64,000 bases of DNA from Adineta vaga. Its lineage: Eukaryota; Rotifera. Location: the NCBI GenBank assembly GCA_021613535.1, contig CP075496.1:4712001-4776000 (forward strand), given 5' to 3'. Shown here in pieces: positions 1 through 11,192 of the stretch; within the stretch, counting starts at the first letter, position 1, and each line of letters starts with the position of its first letter. The notes beneath the pieces were generated by a model. The model was not told the origin of the DNA. It was given only the letters and a program-made list of their open reading frames with translations, and did not search any database. A program made the position numbers and the translations under genes.

Positions 1-1602
1 TTTGTTCAATATACAAGACAAACGAACGTGTTCGATCTGATGAAAGAAAGAATTTAGTTCATGTCAGTAGCCAGCGGACATTGGACAGAGAAAAAAAAGC
101 GGTACAATGAGAAGAGCTTTTTAGTCATATTTGAACATCAGACATGTACATAGAAAGAGAAAATGATGGAGAAAAAAATGAGCTTGATACTCAAAACTGT
201 TTATCGAATGGATTAAATGCAGACATAGGAGTAGTAGTGAGACGTTGAGATAGACTCTTTATTGAAGATTTTTTTCTCTTTCTTTCTTTCTTTCTTTACA
301 TATTTGAAAAAATAACCTTCGAACTTGTTCCCTTCGCTTCTGTTCAAAAGGCTTCAATCATTTATTTTCGTTAAAGAGACCGTAAGCGAAGTAATATGTT
401 GTGTGTGATTGAACGAAGAAAGAGAACAAAAAAATGAACTTCATTCTTTCTTGCTTTTTTTACATTAATACTGAATAAAAAGACAGTTTGAAATTACTTT
501 TTCTTATGAACCAATGGTTCATTTAATCATAAACATTATCTTCTAACATTAAACAAAACTCATTGAAATTAGTTTGTATATAATGAACTCTTTGAAAAAC
601 TTTATTATTATTTGATAGATCGTACTATAGTAACATATGATTGACATCAGATGTTTCAGTCTATGAACAAAAAATATTTGAAATTGTTTTGATTTCATGC
701 AATACGAAAGATCAAGGTTCATTCAGATGATGTTATTATTAACGAGTAAAAGGCGATTGTCATTATCATGAAGATCTTTTCTCTTTCATCTGACGATCGA
801 TCGATCGATTGATATAAATATATACTTTTTTTGGCTGTACAATTGATGTCCAACTCTTCTATCTTAACTAAAGAATAATACAGAGAAAAAGGAAAGAAAA
901 AGGCATCTTCATCTATTGTATTGAACATGAGAAGACGGAAAGAAGAAGAAAAAAATCATCATAATTCGGGTCGTTCTCTTTCGGTAGACATTTCTGCGAT
1001 ATTTATTTTATATACACATTAGACTCATGACTCACATCGGTGAAGAGTGTATATAGCAAAAAAAAACTCTTCATAGTACAGTCGAAAAAGAAGAAAGAAA
1101 AGAAAAAAATGGCGTCGTCATCGTTCATCGTCGACCGATGGTCAAGTCGCCCCGGCGAGAAATACAATTAGACAAATGTATGCATGCCCATATGTATATG
1201 TACAAAAAAAAAATCTAAACGAGTCCTATGTGAGAGCATATATATTCTTTCATTTATGAAGAAGGAAAAGAAAAGGAAAAGATGTTGTTCTTCTTTTCTG
1301 CTTTGCGCGCCGTCGCGTCCAGCTCGAAAAAGCCATTTCTGAACCTGCCATTACTATACAAAAAGAAAGAAGAGAGAGAGAGAAAGAGAAGAAGACGAAG
1401 AAAAAGAAGTCTTGCTTGTACACGAACTAAGAGAGGAAAAAAGAGAATATAAGCACGAGAAAGAGAGAGAAAAAGAGCGATCACAAAAACAAATGAGAGA
1501 GAGAGGACACGACGACGAACAAAAACACACACGCCACCCATGAACGGGGCTAGATCATTGTGTATATATCATTTTAGAAGAGAAATTGCACGTTTTATCT
1601 GA
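1..1602. other. 5' flank of hunchback gene, no gene recognised
   Basis: AT-rich sequence with purine-rich tracts on the plus strand (GA-rich around 1370-1500) and a short GATC repeat near 795-815. The open frames here are low-complexity readings of these tracts. It probably holds the promoter and any leader exon of the downstream zinc-finger gene. I see no homology to a protein or RNA family. Confidence 0.6.
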
Positions 1603-1622
1603 CATTTTTTTAGAATTCAAAT

Positions 1623-4460
1623 ATGCAACATACATCTCCAACGTCTTCAACATTAATAGAAAATTTTCAAATTTTGCCCAGATCAACTACAACAATAGCC
1701 GATATTTCGACATCAAATGACACACATTATTCATCACTTTTACTAAAGAAAAAATTAGCTATGTTTGATAATGCATCAAAAAATCCCACAACAGATGTCA
1801 GTCTCTCAAATGATACGATTACGACTCCTGTTTCCGTAAGTTCTACTTATAGGTATTTTTTCTTGATTAAAAATATGTTTGTTCTTTTAAGTTAATCAAA
1901 CCATCTAGTACAACTTTATCAATTAATGAGAATGAACCTGTCAAAAGTGCCAGTCGAGTAAGAACAAATAAGACAAACAAGATAATGAATAATATATCTT
2001 TTCTTCTAACTAGCGCCGTAAACCACTTCGACCTTGGTCATTATCGGCACGTGGTGAAAGACCAAATTCGGTACCGTATATAATAAAATAATGACAATTC
2101 ATATGCCCGTTTGTTTCCTCTAGAATCATGATATCAGTCATTCAATTGAACCAATTAGTGACGATGACGATAACAATAATAATAATAATAATAATGATAA
2201 TCAAATGGTAAGACGTTTGCATTTTTAGATTTTAAAATATAACTATTATATTTTGCAGGAAATGAAATATTCACCTGTGACTCATGAAACAATAAATAGT
2301 AATCATGAAGAAAGTGATGAGCACGAAATTGAATGGCCAAAATGTTTATCAACAATTGAAGAAATTCTTAAATTATATCGTGTAGAAACGAATGGTTTAG
2401 TACAATGTATTCGATGTGGTTCAACTGCTAATCAGGATAATTTACTTGAACATGTATCTATTCATTATCCATATAAATGTTATTCATGCGGGTAAATAAC
2501 GATTTTTCTTAGAGAATAATCTAAAATTTCGAGATATTTTACATTCAGAATTTCTATCAGTTTTTTGGTAAGAAAGATTCTAGCTGTTGTCCGTCTTGTT
2601 GAGTTTTTTTGTTTTTATAATCGTTTCGTTCGAAAAAGAACATCATAACAACATATACTTTTGATTAGATTTTATTGCGATTCATCTTCGAGTCTTGATG
2701 ATCATAATCGAACGCATTCACCAAATACTTTTGCAAAATTAACATCAGAACAGCTCTCACTTCCATCCATTCTTGCTTCAACTTCAATTAAATCATCTGA
2801 ATCATTGAATGGTTTAACAACGAATAACAACAGTGAAAAATCGACTCCACCTAGTAAAGCGAAAGTTCATCGATGTCGACAATGTTCATTTGTTTCCAGT
2901 GTTAAAGTATGCTGTATATCTTCACAAAATCTTTATTGTTTCTTTTTTGTCGACTATTTTAGGAAGATTATTGGGCACATCATCGAGTACATATACGAGC
3001 TGATAAGATACTTGAATGTCCAAGTTGTCCATTCGTTACTGAATACAAACATCATCTTGAATATCATTTACGTAATCATCTTGGTTCTAAGCCATTTAAA
3101 TGTTCAAAGTAAATTTTAAAATTGAAGAGAAAAAAAGTTCGTTTATTTTTTATTTGTATCTTTTCAGATGTGATTATGCATGTGTTAATTTATCAATGTT
3201 ACGTTCACATAAAAAATCACATTATCGTCATCTTTTATTTAAATGTTCAAATTGTTCATTCGAATCTAAACAGTATCAAGCATTACAAGAACATCTTCAA
3301 ATCGAAGGACATGAACCATATGTTGATGAAAATATCGAAGAATTTCTTAAAGAATATTCAAATGGAATTATTAGCAATAATACGAATAGTAATTCACCAC
3401 CACCAACAATGACTACAGGATCAACAACAATGACTACAGGATCAACAACAAAAAATCATAGTCGTCCGCCAGCATCGAAAAAACGAAAAACAGCTCCAAC
3501 AGCAACTGCACCTGCAGTTAAACGTACATCATCAACATCATCGATTGGTTCATCAGCTGCAGCTATGTCACCAATATCGAATGATGAACATCAAACAGAT
3601 TCAATGAATCAAACAACAATGTCAATGCCATCTGTTGTACCATCAACACCATTAGTTTGTACTTTATGCGATTATGTAGCTGTATCGAAAGAAGGTCTCG
3701 GTGTACATTTATTTCAACATGCATGTAAAAAAAGTGATCTTCTAAATCGATCGTTATTAGCAAGTGCAACGGTTGATCCAGCAACAAAATTAATGGAATT
3801 ATTCAATGGCAAAATTGGACCATTCAATAATGGACAGGTATTGATTCGAAAACAAATATAGATGTGAGAAGAAAAGATAAACAAGGACATTTGTTTTCTC
3901 TATTCTAGCTCAATGACTTCATCGCTCCGTATCAACAATTTCTTACACAACAAATTCAATCGCATTTATCATCTGCTGGTTCATTATCTTCGACACCCAC
4001 TGGTATTCCTTCCTATCATCTTGATAATAATAACAATCATGCTCCACCTCCACCTTCCTTACTCAATGGTAGTTATTCCTTATTATCATCATGTATTAAA
4101 GCCGAATCAAACGAAAATCATCTTCCATTATCAAAAAGTAATGAAACTAATTTAAAACGACAACGAAAAGAACAAGTCTCATCATTAAAATATTCGTCAG
4201 ATGGTAGTAATGATAGTCATTCAATTGAATTAATCAATCGTCATGATCAACAAACTCAAGTCGATGAATGTCAAATCAAACGTTTATTTGAATGTTTTCA
4301 TTGTGAAATTATTTTCAAAGATTTTGCTATGTATTGTACACATAAACAATTACATTATTCTCCAGATAATCCATTTCGTTGTGCTCAATGTGGTGAACAA
4401 AAAGCGAATAAATACGATTTTTTTGTACATGTTGCTCAACAAGCTCATGAATTAACCTGA
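1623..4460 (+). CDS. hb: Hunchback-type C2H2 zinc-finger transcription factor
   Basis: Nine exons: 1623-1835, 1892-1957, 2014-2070, 2124-2207, 2259-2491, 2669-2906, 2963-3108, 3168-3837 and 3909-4460, joining in frame to about 752 residues. The protein has nine C2H2-like fingers: two N-terminal (one split by the intron at 2492-2668), four central in tandem, one isolated at about 3655-3720, and two at the C terminus. The central block (HLRNHLGSKPFKCSKC, then ACVNLSMLRSHKKSH) and the C-terminal pair (FHCEIIFKDF and VHVAQQAH) match the Hunchback/Ikaros-like signature. Linkers are rich in Ser, Thr, Asn and Pro, with a Lys-rich stretch near 3475-3490 that could be a nuclear signal. In other animals Hunchback is a nuclear DNA-binding regulator of patterning and neuroblast timing. 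An acceptor-like TTTTTTTAG lies 9 bp before the ATG. The 3' flank is pyrimidine-rich. Confidence 0.88.
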
Positions 4461-4692
4461 TCAAAAACAAGACAACGTTTCTTTTTTGGCATTTATTTCT
4501 TTTCTTTTCTTTTTTCTTTCTGGTTTGTACATTTCTTCTTTTCTTTTCTTCTGTTGCTGTTGATTTTCATTTTTCTCCTCTTTGTTTTGTTTTGGGTTTT
4601 TTTTCTTCTTTATTTGCCATGACATTCAAAAGAACAAAAAATACATATACGGATGTAAAAAGAAGCCCTTTTAATTAATTAATTTTTTAAAT

Positions 4693-5313
4693 TCAAGAAA
4701 AAACATCCTTTCGATAGTCACCATATGTATTTAAAAGTTCTTCATCAAGCATATGTGTTGTAAGTTCTTTGTCTGAAACTACATTGAAACGTTGTTGAAA
4801 ATCTTCTAGAAGTTTACCGATTTCAATATGATGTTCCAGAAGATGAGATTCAAGATAATCTTGAACATTTGCATCACTAACACTTGCTGCAACTGCATGA
4901 CATCGTTCAACATTTTTCAATGCTAGGTTGTTTAGGTTTTGAGCTGCATGTAAACTATTATGAACGATAGTCATATTCATTATTGAATCATCGATATCAA
5001 CACTATTGCCGTTAAATAATTCATCCACATTAAATTGACGTAAAACTAAAAATTTGACGACATCATGAGCTTTTGATACATCTTTATCACTTAGTGTCAT
5101 ATATAGACTTGAAAAACCAGGAAAAGCTTGTTTTGTACCAACTTTTGAAGATAATTGAAGATAATTATACGAGTTCGTAAGTTCTCGTGTAACAAGATTT
5201 CTCAGACATTTTTCAATTGTATTATCATCAGCATCATCATCTGAATTGGATGATGATAGTTGAATAATAGATAGAAATACTACCATGCAAGTAAGACCAA
5301 AGGTTATATGCAT
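4693..5313 (-). CDS. Secreted ferritin-like protein with degenerate ferroxidase site
   Basis: Single exon, 206 residues. Residues 1 to about 22 form a hydrophobic signal peptide, followed by an acidic stretch and then a four-helix ferritin-like region. RELTNSYNYLQ matches the first ferritin helix (Glu27 and Tyr34 of human heavy chain kept). By my alignment the second-helix ligands Glu61, Glu62 and His65 are replaced by Lys, Asp and Lys (SDKDVSKAHD), the Glu107 equivalent by Ala, and the Gln141 position by His. A normal ferroxidase centre is therefore unlikely. It may be a secreted storage-shell subunit without oxidase activity. It converges with the zinc-finger gene (232 bp between stop codons) and diverges from the ART-TPR gene. 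Confidence 0.75.
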   Translation of the reverse strand: MHITFGLTCMVVFLSIIQLSSSNSDDDADDNTIEKCLRNLVTRELTNSYNYLQLSSKVGTKQAFPGFSSLYMTLSDKDVSKAHDVVKFLVLRQFNVDELFNGNSVDIDDSIMNMTIVHNSLHAAQNLNNLALKNVERCHAVAASVSDANVQDYLESHLLEHHIEIGKLLEDFQQRFNVVSDKELTTHMLDEELLNTYGDYRKDVFS

Positions 5314-5968
5314 TGTTGCTGATATTCAGTGTAACGGAGATGTGATGAAATGATTGTGTGTGTTTTAATGTAATGTGACCATAAAGACAGATGATACTGA
5401 TAAGACGACTGATAACGAATTTTGTTGTTTTTTCTTCAAAACATAGATTATGCTACCTATTTCGAAATGTCCACTGCAAACAACACACATCTATTGAATG
5501 GATCACATACGCAAAGACAATCTGTTTGATTTTCTTCAATTTAGATTAAGTAGAAGTAGAATGAAGAAATTCTTCGATACTTGAAACAACTGATTTAAAA
5601 AGTTGTAATGTTTATTCTACTTAAAATTGTCTCAAGATGAGAATTCTTCGAATCTATCTCTTCAGTCGTTTCGTTTGAAACCTGTCAGTTTTCATCATTC
5701 ATTCATATAACCGAGTCGACACTTCTCTCAGATTAACAATTTAACTTTGTCAACAATATGTCTATACTTTACTCCCCCTTTTCTTGCTCTTCTTTCGTTC
5801 GTTCTCTCGTTACCAATGAGTACTTTTGTTGATTTTTCTTCAATACCAGGCAAAATCAAGTGCAGTGCAGTCTCTCATTGACCGTGAAAGTTTTTTCACT
5901 CTCAACAACTGTTATCGATCGGAAAATAGGGAAGAAAATTAGAACAATATTCATCACGAAAAACAGGC
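5314..5968. promoter_or_regulatory. Divergent intergenic region (ferritin-like / ART-TPR)
   Basis: These 655 bp separate two start codons pointing away from each other, so both promoters are probably here. A CT-rich stretch lies at about 5770-5815. No core promoter element could be assigned confidently. Confidence 0.4.
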
Positions 5969-8908
5969 ATGAACAAAACTCAAATTGCAGCTTCTTCCAA
6001 TACAAATGATGAAAAGAAGACGTCAAATTTTTCTCGATTTCATCAATATCCTCGTGTAACACAAAATTTTGTTCTCGTTTGGTTAGATCCAAATATGGGT
6101 GATAGTATTGATGATGAACATCGTGATATTCTCAATCAAGTTCGATCAATTATCAATTCTATTGAAATTTTTAGTGATGTTAATGAATGTGTGAAATTTT
6201 TACATGGAATAAAACGTGAAAAAATCTTTATGATTGTTTCTGGTATACTTGGTCAATGCACTGTTTCTCATATTCATGATATGGTCAAATTAGATTCGAT
6301 CTTTGTCTTTTGTGGTTCGAAATCGAAACATGAACAATGGACACAGAAATGGACGAAAATTAAAGGTGTTTTCACTCAAATTGCTCCAATATGCGTACTA
6401 TTAAAACAAACAGTTCAAAAATATGAACAAAATTCTGTTTCATTAAGTTTTGTTGCTCCAACGGATATATCCGATCAGAATCTTGATCAATTGGATCAAT
6501 CATTTATGTATACACAGATTTTAAAAGAAATTCTTTTGGATATTGAATATGATGATCAAACGAGGAAAGATTTTCATTCTTTTTGTCGAAATCAATATGC
6601 TTATGATGCAAATGAATTGCTTTTTCTCAAAGAATTCGAAGAAAATTATCGATTACATTCACCAATCTTTTGGTATACACATCCAGGTTGTATTTATGCC
6701 ATGCTTAATCGTGCTCTACGTACACATGAAGTCGATACAATTATTAAAATGGGATTTTTCATTCAAGATTTATATAAAGAAATTGAGAAACTTTATAGAA
6801 ATCAAACGATTGGACAAGAAAAACATTCGTTTATTGTTTATCGTGGACAAGGTTTATTCAATGAAGATTTTGAAAAATTATTAGAAGCTAAAGGTGGATT
6901 GATGTCTTTCAATAATTTTCTTTCCACTAGTAAAAAACGTGAAGTATCACTAGAATTTGCTCAAGATGCAATGAATGATATTGATTTAGTTGGTGTTCTC
7001 TTTAAAATGGTTATCGATCCATCGGAATTAGCAACACCATATGCATCAATTGACGATGCTGAATGTTTTTTTAAAAATGAAGAGGAAATTCTCTTCTCTA
7101 TGCATACGGTTTTTCGTATTGGTGAAATCAAACAAATTCAGAAAAATAATCGACTCTATCAAGTTATATTAACATTGACGAATAGTAAAAATAAACAATT
7201 GAATGCTCTAACAGAATTACTTCGTGAAGAAACTTATGGATCAACTGGTTGGCATCGTTTAGGAATGTTATTAATTAAATTAGGTAAATATGACAAAGCT
7301 GAACAAGTCTATCGAACATTATTCGAACAGATAAATGAGGATAGTGAAAAAGCATTATTAGTTCATCAACTTGGATTAATTAAGCGTAATCAAGGAAATT
7401 ATTTAGAAGCACTGACATTTTATCAACAAGCATTTGATATCTATCAAAAGATTCGACCTGAAGATAGTATAGATTTAGCTACGACATACAATAATATTGG
7501 TCAAGTACAAAATAATATGGGCAATTATACGGAAGCACTTTCATATTACGAAAAATCAATGAGAATCTATGAAAAGATTTTACCAGAAGATCACCCATCG
7601 TTAGCCATATCATATAACAATATTGGTTTAGTTTATAAAAATCTTGGTGACTATAATCAAGCACTTAAATCTCATAAGAAAGCTTTAGAAATTGAAGAAA
7701 AGATTCTTCCATCCAATCATCCATCTCTAGCGACTTCGTATAAAAATCTTGGATTAGTTTATAAAAGTATGGGTGAGTATTCCAAAGCATTGTTATTCCT
7801 TGAGAAAGCCTTAGAAATCGAACAAACAACATTACCAGACAATCATCCATCGCTCGCCATTTCATACAATAATATCGGCCTGATCTATGATGATATGGGT
7901 GAATATTCCAAAGCACTTTCATCTTATGAAAAAACACTTGAAATTTATCAAAAAATTCTTCCATCGAAACATCCTGACTTTGCGATGTCGTTTAATAATA
8001 TTGGTTCTGTATATAAACAGTTAGGTGAATATGAAAAGGCATTGATTTTTTATAAGAAAACATTAGATATTGAGAAAAAATCTCTTCCACCTGATCATCC
8101 ATCTCTCACGATTTCCTACAGTAATATCGGAATGGTTTATGATAATATGGGACAATATTCTCAGGCGATTTCTTCTCATGACGAAGCATTGCGTATATGT
8201 CAAAAAACTCTTTCAAATGAACATCCAATGTTAGCAATTATATATAATAATATCGGTTCTGTCCATGATAATATGGGTGATTATGAAACTGCATTGACTT
8301 ATTATCAAAAAACATTAGAAATTGAACGAAATATTCTTCAAATAAATCATCCTGATTTAGCGACAACATATAATAATATTGGTTTAGTATATGATAATTT
8401 AGGAGATTATATACAAGCACTTTCTTCACATGAGAAAGCACTTGAAATCTATCAGAAAACACTGCCTTCAAATCATCCAGATCTTGCTAATTCATATAAT
8501 AATATTGGTTTAACATATGAAAAAATGGATCAATATCAAAAAGCACTTTTCTTCTACGAAAAAGTTTTAGAAATTCGACAACGAACTTTATCATCGAATC
8601 ATTTGGATTTAATTGCATGCTATGGAAATATTTGTCAATTGTATGAAACTATGGGTGAACATTCGAAAGCATTAGCATTTTATGAACAATTTCTTCGAGC
8701 ACAAGGAAAAATTGATGGTGATAATCATTCTAATTTATCAACGGTTTATACCAATATTGATCGAATCTTTGATGGTAAAGGAGATTTATCGAAAACATCC
8801 TCATTTGAACCGATCGTTTTTGCAAAACCAAATCTATTTGGTGAAAAACCATTTCGTTTAACAAATTTTCGAAAGAAATTAGAAAAGATTCGACAGAAAA
8901 CATCATGA
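5969..8908 (+). CDS. ADP-ribosyltransferase-TPR repeat protein
   Basis: Intronless, 979 residues. Three parts are visible. (1) Residues about 30-160 have alternating hydrophobic strands (FVLVWLD, KIFMIVSG, SIFVFCG) like a Rossmann or receiver-type fold; I do not recognise a named family. (2) Residues about 200-405 are an arginine-type mono-ADP-ribosyltransferase with the R-S-E triad: YRGQ (Arg292), FLSTS (Ser319-Ser321) and NEEEIL (ExE at Glu371-Glu373), so the NAD+ site looks intact. (3) From about residue 425 to 940 there are 12-13 TPRs with a 42-residue period, typically SYNNIGLVYDNMGDY then ALSSYEKALEIYQKTLP, as in kinesin light chain and bacterial TPR sensors. There is no signal peptide or membrane segment, so it should be intracellular. 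An AATAAA lies at about 9003. The family is known to be expanded in bdelloids; substrate and trigger are unknown. Confidence 0.88.
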   Translation: MNKTQIAASSNTNDEKKTSNFSRFHQYPRVTQNFVLVWLDPNMGDSIDDEHRDILNQVRSIINSIEIFSDVNECVKFLHGIKREKIFMIVSGILGQCTVSHIHDMVKLDSIFVFCGSKSKHEQWTQKWTKIKGVFTQIAPICVLLKQTVQKYEQNSVSLSFVAPTDISDQNLDQLDQSFMYTQILKEILLDIEYDDQTRKDFHSFCRNQYAYDANELLFLKEFEENYRLHSPIFWYTHPGCIYAMLNRALRTHEVDTIIKMGFFIQDLYKEIEKLYRNQTIGQEKHSFIVYRGQGLFNEDFEKLLEAKGGLMSFNNFLSTSKKREVSLEFAQDAMNDIDLVGVLFKMVIDPSELATPYASIDDAECFFKNEEEILFSMHTVFRIGEIKQIQKNNRLYQVILTLTNSKNKQLNALTELLREETYGSTGWHRLGMLLIKLGKYDKAEQVYRTLFEQINEDSEKALLVHQLGLIKRNQGNYLEALTFYQQAFDIYQKIRPEDSIDLATTYNNIGQVQNNMGNYTEALSYYEKSMRIYEKILPEDHPSLAISYNNIGLVYKNLGDYNQALKSHKKALEIEEKILPSNHPSLATSYKNLGLVYKSMGEYSKALLFLEKALEIEQTTLPDNHPSLAISYNNIGLIYDDMGEYSKALSSYEKTLEIYQKILPSKHPDFAMSFNNIGSVYKQLGEYEKALIFYKKTLDIEKKSLPPDHPSLTISYSNIGMVYDNMGQYSQAISSHDEALRICQKTLSNEHPMLAIIYNNIGSVHDNMGDYETALTYYQKTLEIERNILQINHPDLATTYNNIGLVYDNLGDYIQALSSHEKALEIYQKTLPSNHPDLANSYNNIGLTYEKMDQYQKALFFYEKVLEIRQRTLSSNHLDLIACYGNICQLYETMGEHSKALAFYEQFLRAQGKIDGDNHSNLSTVYTNIDRIFDGKGDLSKTSSFEPIVFAKPNLFGEKPFRLTNFRKKLEKIRQKTS

Positions 8909-10241
8909 CAAACAAACTCTTTTAAAATACTCATTTTTTTCTATATATTGTTTTTCTTAAAGTCATATATATTTACATTGTACTTCTATAATTGACGATA
9001 TAAATAAATTATTTTGTAATTAACTATCATGTAATTGCATTCAATCATTGAATTACAAGACTGAAAGTTAACAAAGATTGATCAATGAAAAAATTCTTGC
9101 GCTACGAAATCTTCAAAATCTTACCTGCTAGTTAAATCTAATTTCGAATAAGACAATTCCACCTAATAATTTTGCTCTTGTTGAAACTAAACAAACTTCA
9201 GAGCTGATAAACCAATAAATGAGCGTTATGCCTTGCAGAAGTAACTATCAAGTTATAATCTTAATTTGAAAAGAATGTGTGCTTATTGTTGATGTCTTCT
9301 TACTGAGCATAAAGAAATGTGTGTGTCGGCAATTTGTTTATCTTTCCACCTCTCTTCTGCTCACCGGTAGGTCAATTAGATTATGAACGATTTCTATAAG
9401 TTACATCGATGACAATATTTTTTGAAACGATTAAAGAATTCTAATTGAACAACAAATAAAATATTCATTATATTGATCCTCACACCTTTTACAATTGATC
9501 GATAAGCATCAAATAATTATCAATATAGACTTCTATTTAGTTTTACTGTTGAGAAAGAAATCGAAATTCACAGATCTCTTCATACTTCTATGGTTACATG
9601 ACGATCATCTTGATTCGTTTCGAGTGTCTTTTCCCATTTAGCTATTACATGCTTGCTTACTTGATTGATTGATTGATTACATGATTAGTCATGTATAACG
9701 TTGTGTTTTTTTTCTCTCGTCTGTATTTATCGTTGCCATATGTAGATCTTCACACTTCTATGATATCAATTCACAATGTAACATATTCGTAAATAATAGT
9801 TTGTTTTTAAACATAATCAATCAAGAAAAATCGCTTTGAAAATCATGGAAAGATTCAATTGAATATTGACGAAACTTTTACTAAATAACGAAGTTTTATC
9901 TTGGATTTGGAAAGATAATAATTCGACTAATCCATATTGAAAAATAACAATTTAGCTGTTGTTTCCAATGAGTCCATCAATTAGTCGCCTATAGTGTTAT
10001 TATTTAACCAATTAGTGTAAATCAATTAGCGTATCAAATAGGCTTGACATTTTTCTCCTCTTCTAATCTATCAATTGATTTCAGCCAATAGAACGCACAT
10101 TGTTCTCTTCATCATCTTCCTATTGGTTAGAACGAACGAGAGAGAAAAGAAATTCATCATGTACAAATAGATTTTGCATCTGGTGCAATTCCATCATTCT
10201 ACTGACAACATTTCTTCTATTCACTTCAACTTATTCTGATC
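8909..10241. other. Intergenic region upstream of homeobox gene
   Basis: AT-rich, no coding exon recognised. It holds the 3' UTR of the ART-TPR gene (AATAAA near 9003) and the promoter side of the homeobox gene. A short TTGA run lies at about 9661-9678. Confidence 0.5.
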
Positions 10242-11192
10242 ATGGAAGACGATCGCAGTATTAGTCCATCAAGTAGTGCTTCAAGTCATGATGAACATGA
10301 ATTGGATGTACCAGAAATTCGGGTTTATCAACCACCATTCAAGTAAGTCATTCAGTTATTCGATGAAAACTCATCTAGTTTTTCCATTCTTCTAGTCCAC
10401 TTTGGTTTCCATTTACACCCATACGAAATTCACCAATGTTTAATTCAATGTCATTTCAACAACCTATACGTTCAGCAACACCAATTGTTCGACATAATTT
10501 CAAGAGTATCGATGAACTTCTTTCTCCTCTTCCTAATTCTTTTTCTTCTACCCCCTCTCAAAGAAATGGTAAGATTATTTTATATATTCATTTTCTCTAT
10601 TTAGAACGACGTCAGTAAGTAAACTAAAGTAACAACAAACATTTTCTTAGTTTTACCAAGATTTTTCTTCGAATTTATTCTTATTCTATTCTTCAATTTA
10701 GATGATACTGGCTACAGTTCACAATTATTATCTGGTTCTTTACTTTCATTACGACAAAGTCGTGAATCTATTGATTCACAAGAAAATGAAGATGATATTG
10801 AGAATATTAAACCAGCAAGTGCATCATCACCTATTGTCAATGTTACAAAAGCAAATGATGAATCGGTAAGTTTTTGAAACAAAAAGAAAAATATTTCATC
10901 AACATTAATTTGGTTTTCTAAGAAAAATACTAAATCCAAAAAAATTCGTACTGCTTTTACGGATCATCAAAAATTGAGTCTTGATCGATTCTATGCTACG
11001 AATCGTTATCCTGATCCGACACAAATGGAAACATTATCACGTTTACTATCACTAGAAGAAAAAGTTATCCGTGTTTGGTTTCAAAATAAACGATCACGAG
11101 AAAAAACTCATCCACGAAACCAATTATCTAATCCAACTGGATCAATGGCAATGTGGCAACAATTTTCATTATCAACAAATTTTCCACAATGA
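10242..11192 (+). CDS. Divergent homeodomain transcription factor
   Basis: Four exons: 10242-10342, 10396-10568, 10702-10865 and 10923-11192, all in frame (about 235 residues). The N-terminal two thirds is Ser- and acid-rich with no known domain. The last exon encodes a homeodomain beginning KKIRTAFTDHQ and ending in helix 3 VIRVWFQNKRSREK. Trp48, Phe49, Gln50, Asn51 and Arg53 are kept, but position 52 is Lys instead of the usual Arg. About 30 residues follow the homeodomain. Gln50 suggests a TAATTA/G-type target. I cannot assign it to an ANTP, PRD or other class by eye. AATAAA near 11278 is a likely polyadenylation signal. Confidence 0.82.

Noticed and set aside
1254-1541. Minus-strand 95-codon frame upstream of hunchback
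   Set aside because: Leu/Ser/Phe/Arg low complexity from a GA-rich tract; no splice sites or similarity.
7479-8471. Antisense frames under the TPR region
   Set aside because: They mirror the repeated TPR codons of the plus-strand gene and have no independent similarity.
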